This document shows positions 48,131 to 57,964 of a stretch of 64,000 nucleotides of DNA, piece after piece. The first letter of the stretch is position 1. Each line of letters begins with the position of its first letter. The notes beneath the pieces are model-generated. The model did no database searches, was not told the DNA's origin, and saw only the letters and a list, made by a program, of their open reading frames with translations. Source of the DNA: JAWKTM01 sp041399085 (GTDB taxonomy: Bacteria > Planctomycetota > Planctomycetia > Pirellulales > Pirellulaceae); NCBI GenBank assembly GCA_041399085.1, contig JAWKTM010000006.1:62001-126000 (forward strand), in the 5' to 3' direction. Both the position numbers and the translations under genes were made by a program.

Positions 48131-48174
48131 CTAGTTGAACGGCAACACGAGGCGAAACGGCGTCCCCGTGTTGA
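48131..48174 (-). pseudogene. Probable last 13 codons of a deleted histidine kinase
   Basis: Just upstream of the regulator the minus strand reads NTGTPFRLVLPFN and a stop (48131-48133). GTxFRLVLP is the usual closing strand of histidine-kinase ATPase domains. In-frame stops lie directly before it, so no more of the kinase is left. The position (kinase end abutting the regulator start) is the normal operon order. A chance match over 11 residues is possible. Confidence 0.45.
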
Positions 48175-48598
48175 TTATCTAGGTCACCGGATGACGCGGG
48201 TCAACAATGTTGCGAATGGACGACGAGGCTCGGGCGTGACGACTCCCTAGGCGTTCGGGCTGTGTCGAAAAGGCGGGCGAATTTGAACAGTTGAGATTTG
48301 CCGGTCGCACGGATGGAGTATGTCGAAGTAACGTGCGGTCTGCCGTCGATTCGGAAAAAATGTTCAACAAAACGCTGGATTCCCCTCGCCTTCTCTACTA
48401 CGATTTAGATCGCAGGGGGGCAGCTTGGCAGATTCCGCCAAAGGTTGATTGCACACTGCTAGCAAAGCGGTAACAATAGTTGCTTCTGTGTTTCCCGGCC
48501 AACAGCGAGACAGACGGTCCAGTCAGATTGGGAACTAGGGTTATCCGACTGGGCGGTTCGCCGACGCTTTGGCTCATCGTGGTAAAGGAGATCGATGA
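48175..48598. other. Promoter region between two regulators, no gene
   Basis: No coding sequence recognised in about 420 bases. The plus-strand regulator has AAAGGAG before its ATG. A -10-like or -24/-12 element could not be assigned with confidence. Confidence 0.4.
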
Positions 48599-49228
48599 AT
48601 GAGTATCCGAGTGCTGGTCGCGGACGATCATGAAGTTGTTCGCACGGGGCTGCAAACTTTGCTCGCCAACAGCGACATCGAAATTGTTGATGAAGCTGCG
48701 AATGGTGAGCAGGCCGTTCAAAAGACGGTCAAGCACAAGCCCGACGTGGTGTTGATGGACATCCGCATGCCCGAGAGCGATGGTCTTTCGGCGCTGGAGA
48801 CGTTGCGAACCAAGACGCCGGAAATTCCGGTGATCATGCTGTCCACTTACGACAATCCCACCTACGTGGCGCGCAGCGTCGCTCTGGGGGCGGCGGACTA
48901 CGTACTGAAGGGTTCGTCGCGCGACGAGATTATCACCGCCATCACGCGAGCCGCGTCGGGCGATACGCCTTCGGACACGAGCGTGTTGTATCGCGTGAAG
49001 AGCACGATGAGCCGTCGTCGTGAGCGTGAGGACGGCGTGCCCTTGACGAATCGCGAGCTGCAAGTTCTTCGCCACGTTGCTTTGGGGTTGAGCAACCGCG
49101 AGATCGGTCAGTCGCTGAACATCAGCATCGAGACGGTTAAAGAACACGTGCAGAACATTCTGCGGAAGATCGACGCGACCGACCGCACGCAAGCCGCCGT
49201 GTGGGCCGTGCGCCGTGGTTTGGTATAA
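48599..49228 (+). CDS. NarL/FixJ-family response regulator
   Basis: 209 residues. Receiver VLVADDHEVVRTGLQTLL, phospho-Asp in DVVLMDIRMPESDG, Thr/Ser STYD and Lys in YVLKGSSRDE. LuxR-type DNA-binding domain LTNRELQVLRHVALGLSNRE and INISIETVKEHVQNIL-like NISIETVKEHVQNILRKI. Divergent from the NtrC-type gene; no kinase gene adjoins it, so an orphan regulator. Confidence 0.95.
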   Translation: MSIRVLVADDHEVVRTGLQTLLANSDIEIVDEAANGEQAVQKTVKHKPDVVLMDIRMPESDGLSALETLRTKTPEIPVIMLSTYDNPTYVARSVALGAADYVLKGSSRDEIITAITRAASGDTPSDTSVLYRVKSTMSRRREREDGVPLTNRELQVLRHVALGLSNREIGQSLNISIETVKEHVQNILRKIDATDRTQAAVWAVRRGLV

Positions 49229-49480
49229 CTGTCGAAAACGTCTCGCGCAGGGGTGCGAGTGACGAAAATCGCGCGGCGAAGCGAGGTGCCAACGTCGCCC
49301 GCCGCTAAGTTCAGAGCCCGCCAAGGATTGTCTTCGGCGGGCTTTTTGCTGCGCGGTGCTGAACTTCCTTTCGTGTCGCGTCCAGCGAACGTGGCGGCGT
49401 TTCGTTTCGCTGGCGTCGCGCTTCAAGTACGATGTGCGGTTCGCATCCACACCCGCATCATCCATTCGGAGACGCCCGTT

Positions 49481-51107
49481 ATGCGCCAGCGTTCCACGTT
49501 CGTCGTTTTGTTCGCCTCGCTCTTTCTGCTCGGCAATGCCGCGGCCACGGTTCGGGCCGCGGATTCGGCGACCGGCAAGTTTGATCTGACACTTCGCAAA
49601 CAGACGGAGACTGCCGCGGGCAGCGGTCGCTTTCACACGGTTCATTCGCCCGAGACTTGGGCCGCGAACGAGACCGCGATCATCGTTTGCGACATGTGGG
49701 ATCTGCACCACTGTTTGAACGCGACTCGCCGCGGCGCCGAACTGGCTCCGCGCATGGACCAAGTGCTCAAGGAAGCTCGGCAGCGTGGCGCGACGATCAT
49801 TCACGCGCCGAGTAGCTGCATGGAGGCTTACGCCGAACACCCGGCGCGGAAACGCGCTCAACAGACGCCGCGCAGCCTCACGCTCCCCGTGGACATCGGC
49901 AAATGGTGTTATCAAATTCCATCCGAGGAGCGAGGCGCGTATCCGATTGATCAGTCGAACGGCGGCGAGGATGACGACCCGGCCGAACATGCGAAGTGGG
50001 CCAAGCAACTGGAGTCGATGGGCCGGAACCCGCGCGCTCCGTGGAAGTCGCAAACGGATTTGCTAACGATCGACGATCGTGATTACATCAGCGACAACGG
50101 CGAAGAGATCTGGAGCATCTTGGAGCAGCGCGAGATCGACAACGTGATCTTGCTGGGCGTGCATACCAATATGTGCGTGCTCGGACGGCCGTTCGGTCTG
50201 CGGCAAATGGCCCGCAACGGCAAGCACGTTGTCTTGATGCGTGACATGACGGACACGATGTACGATCCGACCCAGAAGCCGTTCGTCAGTCACTTTACCG
50301 GAACCGATCTGATCGTCAGCCATATCGAACGTTGGGTTTGCCCGACGATTACAAGCGACCAGTTGATCGGTGGTCGTACGTTTCGGTTTGCCAATGACAA
50401 ACGTCCGCGTGTTTTGATCGTGAGCGCCGAGGACGAATACAAAACAGAGGAGACGCTTCCGCCGTTTGCGTTGTCCCACTTGGGCAAGGAGTTCGCTGTC
50501 AGCTTCGCTTTTGGCGACGCGAACGAACGAAACAGCATTCCTGGGATCGAACAACTGGACGAAGCCGACGTGCTGCTGCTGAGCGTGCGGCGTCGAGCGT
50601 TGCCGGAGTCTCAGATGGCTGCCGTGCGGCGATTCATCGAAGCGGGCAAGCCCGTGGTTGGGATTCGCACGGCGAATCATTCGTTCTCGCTTCGCGGCAA
50701 GCCGGCTCCCGAGGGAACGTCGTTGTGGGAAGACTTCGATGCGGAAGTGATCGGCGGCAATTACAGCAATCACTATGGCAACGGCCCGAAGACAATGGTG
50801 ACAGTGGCCGACGGCGCGGCTGACCATCCGATCCTGGAAGGCGTGGACGTTTCAGAACTCGTCGGCAACGGATCGTTGTACGTGGTCAGTCCCTTGGCGG
50901 CGACGGCGCGACCGCTGCTATTCGGAAAGATTCCCGAGAAGGCAGCGGAACCGATCGCTTGGACGAACCGCACGAAGTTCGGCGGTTCGGCGTTTTACAC
51001 GTCGTTGGGCCACGCCAATGACTTTTGCGGAACCGGCATTTCAACAGCTTCTGACGAACGCCGTCCGCTGGGCGGCGAAGTCGAACGTTCGCGAGTCGTC
51101 GCCGTAA
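49481..51107 (+). CDS. Exported cysteine hydrolase fused to a ThuA-like domain, 3' frameshift
   Basis: ATG 49481 gives a signal peptide (STFVVLFASLFLLGNAAATV). Residues about 40-290: isochorismatase-like cysteine hydrolase with TAIIVCDMWDLHHC (Asp), a Lys region, and LLGVHTNMCVLGRPFGLRQM (nucleophile Cys). Residues about 300-540: a ThuA/type 1 glutamine-amidotransferase-like domain (RPRVLIVSAEDEYKTEETLP, GKPVVGIRTANHSF, GNYSNHYGNGPKT). The open frame runs to 51193, but after LGHANDF one extra T (TTTT near 51028) diverts it. The other frame gives AEPAFQQLLTNAVRWAAK to a TAA at 51105-51107, the usual end. Confidence 0.85.
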
Positions 51108-51192
51108 ATTCGGCTGGCGCGATAGTTCGCCCAATGCAACGTTTAGGCGAGCTGCGGATGAGAGTTTCCCCGAACGAATGGCACACACCATA

Positions 51193-51267
51193 AGAGCGCG
51201 GGGCGTTGCCCACGCGGTTAAACAATGGGGTCCGCGGCTAAATGACGGCCCGCGCGGTTAAACGATG
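51193..51267. repeat. Intergenic repeat GCGGGGCGTTGCCC...GCGGTTAAAC
   Basis: Two to three degenerate units (GCGGTTAAAC, GCGGCTAAAT, GCGGTTAAAC). The first is almost identical to 17960-17989. The GGGCGTTGCCC part can form a small hairpin. Confidence 0.75.
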
Positions 51268-51296
51268 GTCGCGAAGTCTCTTGCTGTTGTGCTTTG

Positions 51297-51800
51297 CTAA
51301 GGCGTGATGGCCTTGAAGAAGTTGCGAATTGGCTGGCCGGGAACATACACCTTTTGCGACACGACCACGGGGCGTCCGGCGACGATCGGTGTCGCTGCGA
51401 CGACTGGCGGGGCTCACGGGCGAATAGGCCGTGACGGGCGAGTACGTCGTTACCGGCGAGTAAGTGGTAACAGGTGAATACGTTGTCACTGGCGAGTACG
51501 TGGTGACGGGCGAGTAGGTCGTCACCGGTCGATAGCTTGTGACCGGAGCGTACGACGTGACAGGGGAATAGTTCGTGACTGGCGAATACGTTGTCACGGG
51601 CGATTGACGACGACAGGGCGATTCACAACGACCGGGCTGGGTGCAACGTAGCCTTGCACAACGACCGGCCGTTGAACCACCACGGCGCCCGGCACAAGGG
51701 TTGGCACGGTTGGATTGGCGAACCAATCGCCCGCGCTCGTCACGGAACTTACGGCGGCCAAAATCGCGAACGATACGATACCGGTCCAACGCAGATTCAT
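51297..51800 (-). pseudogene. Secreted Tyr/Pro/Val repeat protein, two frameshifts
   Basis: Signal peptide MNLRWTGIVSFAILAAVSSV at 51800, then VVVQRPVVVQGYVAPSPVVV. A frame change near 51605 leads into about ten tandem units of YSPVTT (51420-51600). A second change leads to TPIVAGRPVVVSQKVYVPGQ and PIRNFFKAITP with a stop at 51297-51299, a closing sequence I associate with planctomycete surface proteins. The repeats are nearly identical at DNA level (18-nt unit), so unequal crossover or alignment error could have produced the breaks. Confidence 0.7.
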
Positions 51801-52087
51801 AGCTTAGTGCTCCCCGAATGAAAGAAGTCAACTTCTTCAACAACCCCAGTTCCGTTGTAGCAACGTAACCGATCATTGGCAAACGCTGGACCTAAAGCGG
51901 CGGCTCTTTTTTAGCAAAGCCGCGGGATTCGCTTTTCGTTTCCGAAACGAATATGCTGACCGATTGCCGCGTCCACCGTGGTGGGTACACTCGCCAATGG
52001 CGGTACAATTCAACTCGTCTAGCTCGACACGTTGAACGCACCGCACGCACCTGCTTCGCCCGTTCTCCTCATCGCTCGGCCCTCGCC

Positions 52088-53344
52088 ATGTCGGTTGCCT
52101 CACAATCCATTCGTCCTTCGCAGAATTCGGATCGTATCGCCCGCCGGTTGCAATGGGCCCGCGAGCAATTGGAAATCGGCGACGCGGAGGATTTCGATGT
52201 GGTCCGCGTACGGACCATGACTCGCCTGGGCAAGGACGAGTTCGTGCCCGATGCGGTGACGTTGGAAGCGTACCGCGTGCTGTTGGGAGCTCAGCGGAAT
52301 TTCTTCCAGACACGCGAGTCGCCGAGCTACGCGCAACACGAAGAGAGCGCGTTGCTGGACGAGGTGGAGAAGTTTGCCAACCAGATGTTCGCCATGCCAT
52401 TGGCCGAGCGTCGTCAGCGGTGGCAGGAGCTTTATGCTGGCGTGCAGCATTGCCTGCGGGCGAAAGCGCGGCTCGAGCTTCTGTGGCCCGGCGTGTCGCT
52501 GGAGTTGCCGGAGATACGCGGCGAGGCGGATTACAAGTCGCGATTGATGGGCTACTTGGCGGAACTATTCGTTCTTCGTCCGGCGGCAAGGGCCGAGCGG
52601 TTGGACGAGATTCTGCAAGCGATGCGCGGCGATGCCAAGCAATGGTCGGCCGCCGTGGAAAGTGTCCGGTGGCTGCACAAACCGTGGGCGACGGTGGCGG
52701 CCGATGTTTTGGAGCGCGTCGAGAAACTGCCCGAAACGCTGGCTGCCGCATCGGCCGCGGCGTCGTCGGTGTCCGTGCGACGCGACTACGGCACCGGCGT
52801 GGGAATGCCAAGCATCGCCACGGCGAGCAAGCCGGCGAGCGACAGCGGTTCGCGTCGTGGCTGGATCATCTTCGTGTTCCTTGCAATCGCGTTCGGCCTA
52901 TTGCGATTCTTCATCGACGTGAGTCCGGGGTCCCGTGTTCGTGCGCCGAAATCGTCGACGACTTCGCCCAGCGATGAGGCCGAGCTGCAAAGATTGCTGC
53001 GGGCGCTCAACCAAAGACCACCAAACGCTCCGTTCGCGCCCGATCAATCTTCTCCCAACGCGCCGTCCGTTGGTCCGGCACGTGGTCCGCTGGAAAACGG
53101 AACTGAGTTTCGGCCCCAGTCGCCGGTGCTCGAGTCGCAACTGGAGCGATTACAGCGCGAGGCGGAAGGTTTGCCGACGTTCGACCCTCCGTCGTTTCAG
53201 CCACCAACGTTCCAGCCACCAACGTTCGACCCGCCGACATTCGACCCGCCTTCGTTCCAGCCGCCGACTTACCGGCCGCCGACGTTTCCCACGCCCCGAA
53301 ATCCTTCACCCACGTTTGGCCCGCCAGCATTCCGCCAGCCATGA
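52088..53344 (+). CDS. Membrane protein with Pro-rich repeat tail, coupled to the J-like gene
   Basis: 418 residues from ATG 52088. A helical cytoplasmic part (REQLEIGDAEDFDVVRVRTM, ERRQRWQELYAGVQHCLRAK) up to residue about 255, one membrane span (GWIIFVFLAIAFGLLRFFI), then a Ser/Pro-rich tail. The tail ends in some ten units of the PPTFDPP / PPSFQPP kind (about residues 355-410). It ends in an ATGA overlap with the next gene, so the two are translated together. Function unknown. Confidence 0.72.
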   Translation: MSVASQSIRPSQNSDRIARRLQWAREQLEIGDAEDFDVVRVRTMTRLGKDEFVPDAVTLEAYRVLLGAQRNFFQTRESPSYAQHEESALLDEVEKFANQMFAMPLAERRQRWQELYAGVQHCLRAKARLELLWPGVSLELPEIRGEADYKSRLMGYLAELFVLRPAARAERLDEILQAMRGDAKQWSAAVESVRWLHKPWATVAADVLERVEKLPETLAAASAAASSVSVRRDYGTGVGMPSIATASKPASDSGSRRGWIIFVFLAIAFGLLRFFIDVSPGSRVRAPKSSTTSPSDEAELQRLLRALNQRPPNAPFAPDQSSPNAPSVGPARGPLENGTEFRPQSPVLESQLERLQREAEGLPTFDPPSFQPPTFQPPTFDPPTFDPPSFQPPTYRPPTFPTPRNPSPTFGPPAFRQP

Positions 53345-54897
53345 GCGCCGACCGCGAACTTTCCGATGACATGGCCGCTTGGCCCCGCGATCCCTTCGCG
53401 CTGCTGGGCGTCTCGCACCGTGCGGACGAGCGCGAAGCTCGCCGAGCCTACATCAAACTGATTCGGCGTTTCAAACCGGAACACGCGCCCGATCATTTCC
53501 AGCGGATTCGCGAAGCGTTCGAGTACGTTCAGCGTCAATTGGAAGTTCGGCAGAGATACGGCTGGTACTCGGACGACGACGAGGACAGCGACGATGAGGA
53601 CGCGAGCGCCGCGTCACTCGCGACCGAGGATTTTGCGGAGTCGGAGCCGGCGGCGTCGGGCGGCGATGACCCGCTGTCCGAACGTCCGTCGATCGGTTCC
53701 GACGCGGGAGAAAACGAAGCTGAAGCGGCCGAGGCGACGGTTGAAGGTCGCCGCCATTCCCGGTCACGGTCCCAAGTGTTTGCCGCCGTGCTGGCGGATC
53801 CTTGCGAGGAGATTTGGCAGCAAGCGATCGCGGGCCACGAGCAAGACGCCTACGCCCGGCTGGTGAGTCTCGTCGGGCAAGGTCACGAGGTCGCGGCCGC
53901 CTCGATTCGCGCGTATTGGCTGCTCAGCCTGTTTCCGAATCTGGACGAGCAGCGGGTACCGTGCGATTGGTTGGCGACGGCGCTGCGAGCTTCTCGTTTG
54001 TCCGGCCCCGCGGCCGAACTGTATCGGCGAGAGATGACGGCGAATCGCGACGAAGCCATGTCCGAACGCTGTCGGTCGCTGCTGGAGACGCCATCCGACA
54101 CCGGAGCGTTGGTCGACTTGCTCGAAGCTCGCTGGCGAGCGCTTAGCTTCTTGCAGCGAGGCGACTTAATTGCGGGCGATTTGCCGGTGGTGCGGCGTCG
54201 CATGACTTTGGACGACGACGAAACTTGGGCGCGATTGTTGTTGATGGCCATCGATCATTTGGCTTGGTTCACGAACGAAGCCAGTACGCGGAACGCTTTC
54301 GAGCACTGCTTGGCGGAGCTCGATCAATTGGCCCATTTGCACGTGCGTTTCGGCGAGGAGCTGGATCGGCTCGATCTGTTGACCGAAATGTCCGGCGCGT
54401 GGCGGCGGGCCCAGGTGCTGATCGACGTGCCGTTGCTCTGGAGCGGGATCGCTCCGCTGTTTTGGACGCAGGAGTTCGACAGCGTGCGGCCCATGTTGTT
54501 GCCGGTGTTAAAAGAGATTTCGGATCGGCCGACCGAGTCGCTGGCGACGCTGGATCGGCTGTTCGAATGCAGCCGCGCGCTGACGGCGCAGATCGCCGCC
54601 GCGGCGGCCAAGGCTCGCTACGATGACTCGGTGTGCGATTGGCGTTATCGCAGTTGGGAGCAAACGAGCGAGCGTGTCGCCGAGTTTTTTCGAGCGAACG
54701 CGGGAAACTACAACCGGCTGCGGATCCCGCTGCTGATGTTTTGTTTGCGGGAAGTGGTCGATCCCGAATCGGTCGGCCAAGCCGTCAACGAATTCGCCAA
54801 GGCCAAGAACAACGAGGGCTCGAATCTCAGCGAGCTGATCCAGGCGGACGTGCCATTGCGGATCGTCTACTCCGCCTATCGCGCGATTCGCGGGTAG
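53341..54897 (+). CDS. Large helical protein with a J-like domain lacking HPD
   Basis: 518 residues. Residues about 14-70 (DPFALLGVSHRADEREARRA, YIKLIRRFKPEHAPDHFQRI, REAFEYVQRQLE) have the length and helix pattern of a DnaJ J-domain, but at the HPD position they read KPEHAPDHF, so stimulation of Hsp70 by the usual contact is doubtful. An acidic linker (about 78-130) follows, then a long alpha-helical body without known motifs (ALRASRLSGPAAELYRREMT). Coupled by ATGA overlap to the preceding membrane protein, perhaps forming a complex with it. Confidence 0.75.
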   Translation: MSADRELSDDMAAWPRDPFALLGVSHRADEREARRAYIKLIRRFKPEHAPDHFQRIREAFEYVQRQLEVRQRYGWYSDDDEDSDDEDASAASLATEDFAESEPAASGGDDPLSERPSIGSDAGENEAEAAEATVEGRRHSRSRSQVFAAVLADPCEEIWQQAIAGHEQDAYARLVSLVGQGHEVAAASIRAYWLLSLFPNLDEQRVPCDWLATALRASRLSGPAAELYRREMTANRDEAMSERCRSLLETPSDTGALVDLLEARWRALSFLQRGDLIAGDLPVVRRRMTLDDDETWARLLLMAIDHLAWFTNEASTRNAFEHCLAELDQLAHLHVRFGEELDRLDLLTEMSGAWRRAQVLIDVPLLWSGIAPLFWTQEFDSVRPMLLPVLKEISDRPTESLATLDRLFECSRALTAQIAAAAAKARYDDSVCDWRYRSWEQTSERVAEFFRANAGNYNRLRIPLLMFCLREVVDPESVGQAVNEFAKAKNNEGSNLSELIQADVPLRIVYSAYRAIRG

Positions 54898-55075
54898 ATT
54901 GGCTTTCGCCCACGTATACGGAGAACGGCGGCGCGGCTTGTTCGGCGCGGCGGGCTCAGCCAAAATGTTTGCTGCTAGGCGTTGTACGACATCGGCTGAC
55001 GTCCAGCGAAGGGACGACGAATCCCCGACCCTTATTCACGAGTTCTCATATCACACTACACGAGAGGAGACATCC

Positions 55076-55738
55076 ATGATTGTGCGAAAACTTACTCTAG
55101 CGGCGTTTGTTTGCGTAAGCCTGATCGCGTCGGGCTCGGTCGTCGCGGCGGACAGTGACGGTTGGGTCAAGCTATTCAACGGCAAGACGCTGGACGGCTG
55201 GACACAGAAGAATGGCACCGCGACTTACCGAGTGGAAGACGGCGCCGTGGTCGGCAAGACAAACGAAGGCAGCCCGAACTCGTTCCTTTGTACGGACAAG
55301 GACTACGGGGATTTTGAGTTGACTTTCGAGGTGAAGGTTGACGACGCGTTGAATTCCGGCGTGCAAATTCGTTCCGCCAGCATCCAGGAAAAGAACAATG
55401 GCCGCGTGCATGGGCCGCAAGTGGAAATCGCGACGAACGGAACCGCCGGTTTCATTTACGGCGAGGCCCTCGGTCCTGGCTGGCTAAGCAGCGACGAAGC
55501 GCGTGCGGACAAGGCCAAGCAGGCGGCGTTCAAGAAGGGCGAATGGAACAAGTATCGCGTGCTGGCCAAAGGCAACTCGATCAAGACCTGGGTGAATGAT
55601 GTGCCGGTCGCCGACTTGGTGGATGAAAAGTCGGGCATGTCCAGCGGATTCATCGGGCTGCAAGTTCACGGCATCGGCCGCGGCACCGGACCCTACGAAG
55701 TTCGCTGGCGCAACATCAAACTTCGCGAGGTGAAATAG
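55076..55738 (+). CDS. Secreted DUF1080 (3-keto-disaccharide hydrolase-like) protein
   Basis: 220 residues. Signal peptide RKLTLAAFVCVSLIASGSVV, then the diagnostic DGWVKLFNGKTLDGWTQKNG, DYGDFELTFEVKVDDALNSG with VQIRSASIQEK, and the closing GPYEVRWRNIKLREVK. Concanavalin-like fold; in characterised relatives it is linked to 3-keto-sugar glycoside hydrolysis. GAGAGGAGA before the ATG. The next gene starts 5 nt after its stop. Confidence 0.92.
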   Translation: MIVRKLTLAAFVCVSLIASGSVVAADSDGWVKLFNGKTLDGWTQKNGTATYRVEDGAVVGKTNEGSPNSFLCTDKDYGDFELTFEVKVDDALNSGVQIRSASIQEKNNGRVHGPQVEIATNGTAGFIYGEALGPGWLSSDEARADKAKQAAFKKGEWNKYRVLAKGNSIKTWVNDVPVADLVDEKSGMSSGFIGLQVHGIGRGTGPYEVRWRNIKLREVK

Positions 55739-55743
55739 CGTCC

Positions 55744-56400
55744 ATGTCTTCCGTCGACGAGTGTCGCCGATGGTTTGACCCGCGTTTCGGTCTCCGCACG
55801 TTGCTTGTGATGGTGACCGTGGCCGGCATCGCGGTCGCTTGGTGGACGGATCGCCGCGCATTGGAGTCGCGGTTAATTGAGCTGGAATCGGAGTTGGCGG
55901 TCATTCGCAAGGCCGCCGCTCCGTCCTGGGGCGTCGAACAATTGCTGGGACCGCCCGACGTGTCGGCTCCAGGAGACAACGGCGCGGCCTGGGCTTCGGC
56001 CACGCAAGACGGTCAAGCGGAATGGTTGGAAGTGACGTTCGACAAGCGAGTCAAACCAACGGTTCTCGCGATTCACGAAACGCATTGTCCGGGCGCGGTG
56101 GTGAAAGTTACCGCGTTCGATCGCGCGGGGCGCGAGACGGTCGCTTGGCAAGGCGCCGATCCGACTCCGGCGACTTCGATGGCGGGCGTGTCGCTGATTC
56201 CGATGAAGATCAACTTCGCGACGAACCGTGTGAAGATCTACTTGGACAGCCCCGCGGTTCCTGGTTGGAACGAGATCGACGCGGTCGAGCTCCGCGATTC
56301 GGCGGGCGGCAAACAATGGGCCACGGCGGCGGAAGCGAGCTCGACGTATGGAAGCTCGATAAACTCCAATCGCCCCCAGCAATTCCGGTTCGTTTACTGA
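55744..56400 (+). CDS. Membrane-anchored protein with galactose-binding-like domain
   Basis: 218 residues. The cytoplasmic start is followed by RFGLRTLLVMVTVAGIAVAW, a membrane anchor of a type frequent in planctomycetes, a short coiled stretch (ESRLIELESELAVIRKA), then a beta-sandwich-like domain: WLEVTFDKRVKPTVLAIHET, NRVKIYLDSPAVPGWNEIDA with VELRDSAG, reminiscent of F5/8-type carbohydrate-binding modules. Co-transcribed with the DUF1080 gene. Confidence 0.72.
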   Translation: MSSVDECRRWFDPRFGLRTLLVMVTVAGIAVAWWTDRRALESRLIELESELAVIRKAAAPSWGVEQLLGPPDVSAPGDNGAAWASATQDGQAEWLEVTFDKRVKPTVLAIHETHCPGAVVKVTAFDRAGRETVAWQGADPTPATSMAGVSLIPMKINFATNRVKIYLDSPAVPGWNEIDAVELRDSAGGKQWATAAEASSTYGSSINSNRPQQFRFVY

Positions 56401-56417
56401 TTGCCGAGTTCGACCGC

Positions 56418-56987
56418 TTATTCGGTTTTGGTCGCTTTCGTTTTGGAGCCGCGCGACATCGCGATGGAGGCCACGGCCGCGACCAGAGCGACCGTGCCGA
56501 TAATCAGCGAAACGGTGACGACCATGCGCAACTGTTCGGCGGCGTTGCGCAACTGTACGTAATCCGCCGGACGTTTCGGCCCCATGCCGTGATCGCGAAA
56601 CTCTTGCCAAGCGGAGTAGGCTTGCTCGGCATCGAAGTCGTCGATCAGTTCGTCGAAGACCACGGTCGCCTCTTCCTCGGAATAGACTTTGCCGATGCTG
56701 CGCAGCGACAGGTACTGTAGGCCGGCGAAAGCGAACGCGAGCACGGCGACCAGCAACATCGCGGAGAAAAACGCGCCGCGGCCGAGCGACCAATTCGACT
56801 CGCGCAGCTCGACCCGACGCTCGGTCTCGACCTCGGTCGTCGGCAACGCCCGAATGCCCCGCATCGAAGGAGCTTCTTGCGACTTTCCACAAGCTTCGCA
56901 TCGCACCGTTTGGCCGGCTTGACTGACTTCGAGCGGAATCGCTTCGCCGCACTCGCACGGCAACAGATATTTGGTAATCGTGGGCAT
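56418..56987 (-). CDS. Zinc-ribbon membrane protein
   Basis: 189 residues from ATG 56985-56987. N-terminal CECGEAIPLEVSQAGQTVRC EACGK is a C-x-C ... C-x-x-C zinc ribbon. Two spans follow (FFSAMLLVAVLAFAFAGLQY; VVTVSLIIGTVALVAAVASI) with a soluble stretch between them (EEEATVVFDELIDDFDAEQA). A longer frame to 57239 would put 84 unrelated residues before the zinc ribbon. Role unknown; convergent with the preceding gene. Confidence 0.75.
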   Translation of the reverse strand: MPTITKYLLPCECGEAIPLEVSQAGQTVRCEACGKSQEAPSMRGIRALPTTEVETERRVELRESNWSLGRGAFFSAMLLVAVLAFAFAGLQYLSLRSIGKVYSEEEATVVFDELIDDFDAEQAYSAWQEFRDHGMGPKRPADYVQLRNAAEQLRMVVTVSLIIGTVALVAAVASIAMSRGSKTKATKTE

Positions 56988-57133
56988 AAGTCGTTGGTCG
57001 AAAAGGGAATCGGATAACGCGGGTAAGTACGCGGCTCGGATGTCAAAGGTTCGCACGGCGGTCGAGTCGGCGACGTTCGCGGACCTAGTGCCGCCGCTCG
57101 CCGATCCAATGACGGAAATCGAACGCTGCCCGG

Positions 57134-57964
57134 CTAAGCTTCGGGAACGGCCGATCCGCCGCGAGCCCACCAGGGCAACGTGATGCCGCCGTCCACCAGC
57201 AACGTGGCGCCGGTCATGTAATCCTGTTGCGGATCGCACAGGTAAGCGATAGCGCGGGCCATGTCCTCGGGCGAACCAAGCCGGCCCAACGGAATTCGCT
57301 CGCCGGCGGCTTGCAGCGCTTCGTCGCTGAAAAACTTACGTTCTCCTGGCGTATCGGTCCAACCAGGCTGCATCACATTCACGCGAATCCGGTGCTCGGC
57401 CAACTCAATCGCGGCCGTGCGAGCCATCTGTTCGAGCGCTGCTTTGGCCATGTTGTAGGCCATCGACCGGGGCACGGGGATGAAAGCGTGCGGCGAACTC
57501 ACAATACAAATCGCTCCGCCGCTCTGTTGCTTGATCATCTGTCGAGCGGCACATCTGACTGCGTAGAAAGCTCCCCACATCGTCACGTCGATCGTGCGGC
57601 GGAAGCCCGCCAAATCCGCCTCGTGAAACAGCTCGCGATCGCTGTAGACGGCGTTGCTCACCAAAATATCCACCTTGCCGAACTCCGCGACCGCTCGCTC
57701 GACAAGCTGTTCGACCGCATTCACGTCGGACACGTCGGCTTGCACGGCGATCGCCTGCGAGCCCTCGTCGCGAACGGCTCGAACCACTTGTTCGGCTTCG
57801 TCCGCGTGCTGGCGATAATTGATAACGACCTGTGCGCCGCTGCGAGCCATCTCGATCGCGGCGGCTCGTCCGATACCCAAACTGGCGCCGGTGATCACGG
57901 CGACTCGACCCTTGAGATTCACGCTGGCCACGGATTGGTCCTTCGGTGAGCAAATGGTGTTCAA
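57134..57964 (-). CDS. Short-chain dehydrogenase/reductase
   Basis: 276 residues. Cofactor motif VAVITGASLGIGRAAAIEMA (TGxxxGIG), QADVSD, NAV in place of NNAG (VSNAVYSD), active Ser in CIVSSPHAF, and YNMAK (Y-x-x-x-K). C-terminal GSPEDMARAIAYLCDPQQDY and GATLLVDGGITLPWWA are typical. The substrate is unknown. The 302-bp gap to the divergent efflux operon must hold promoters for both. Confidence 0.93.
   Translation of the reverse strand: MNTICSPKDQSVASVNLKGRVAVITGASLGIGRAAAIEMARSGAQVVINYRQHADEAEQVVRAVRDEGSQAIAVQADVSDVNAVEQLVERAVAEFGKVDILVSNAVYSDRELFHEADLAGFRRTIDVTMWGAFYAVRCAARQMIKQQSGGAICIVSSPHAFIPVPRSMAYNMAKAALEQMARTAAIELAEHRIRVNVMQPGWTDTPGERKFFSDEALQAAGERIPLGRLGSPEDMARAIAYLCDPQQDYMTGATLLVDGGITLPWWARGGSAVPEA

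Noticed and set aside
48398..50053. 551-codon minus-strand frame
   Set aside because: Antisense of the NarL-type regulator and the cysteine hydrolase; no domain or signal, Arg/His-rich shadow.
51420..51600. CRISPR-like array from regularly spaced repeats
   Set aside because: The 18-nt units are contiguous codons for YSPVTT with no spacers; they belong to a repeat protein.
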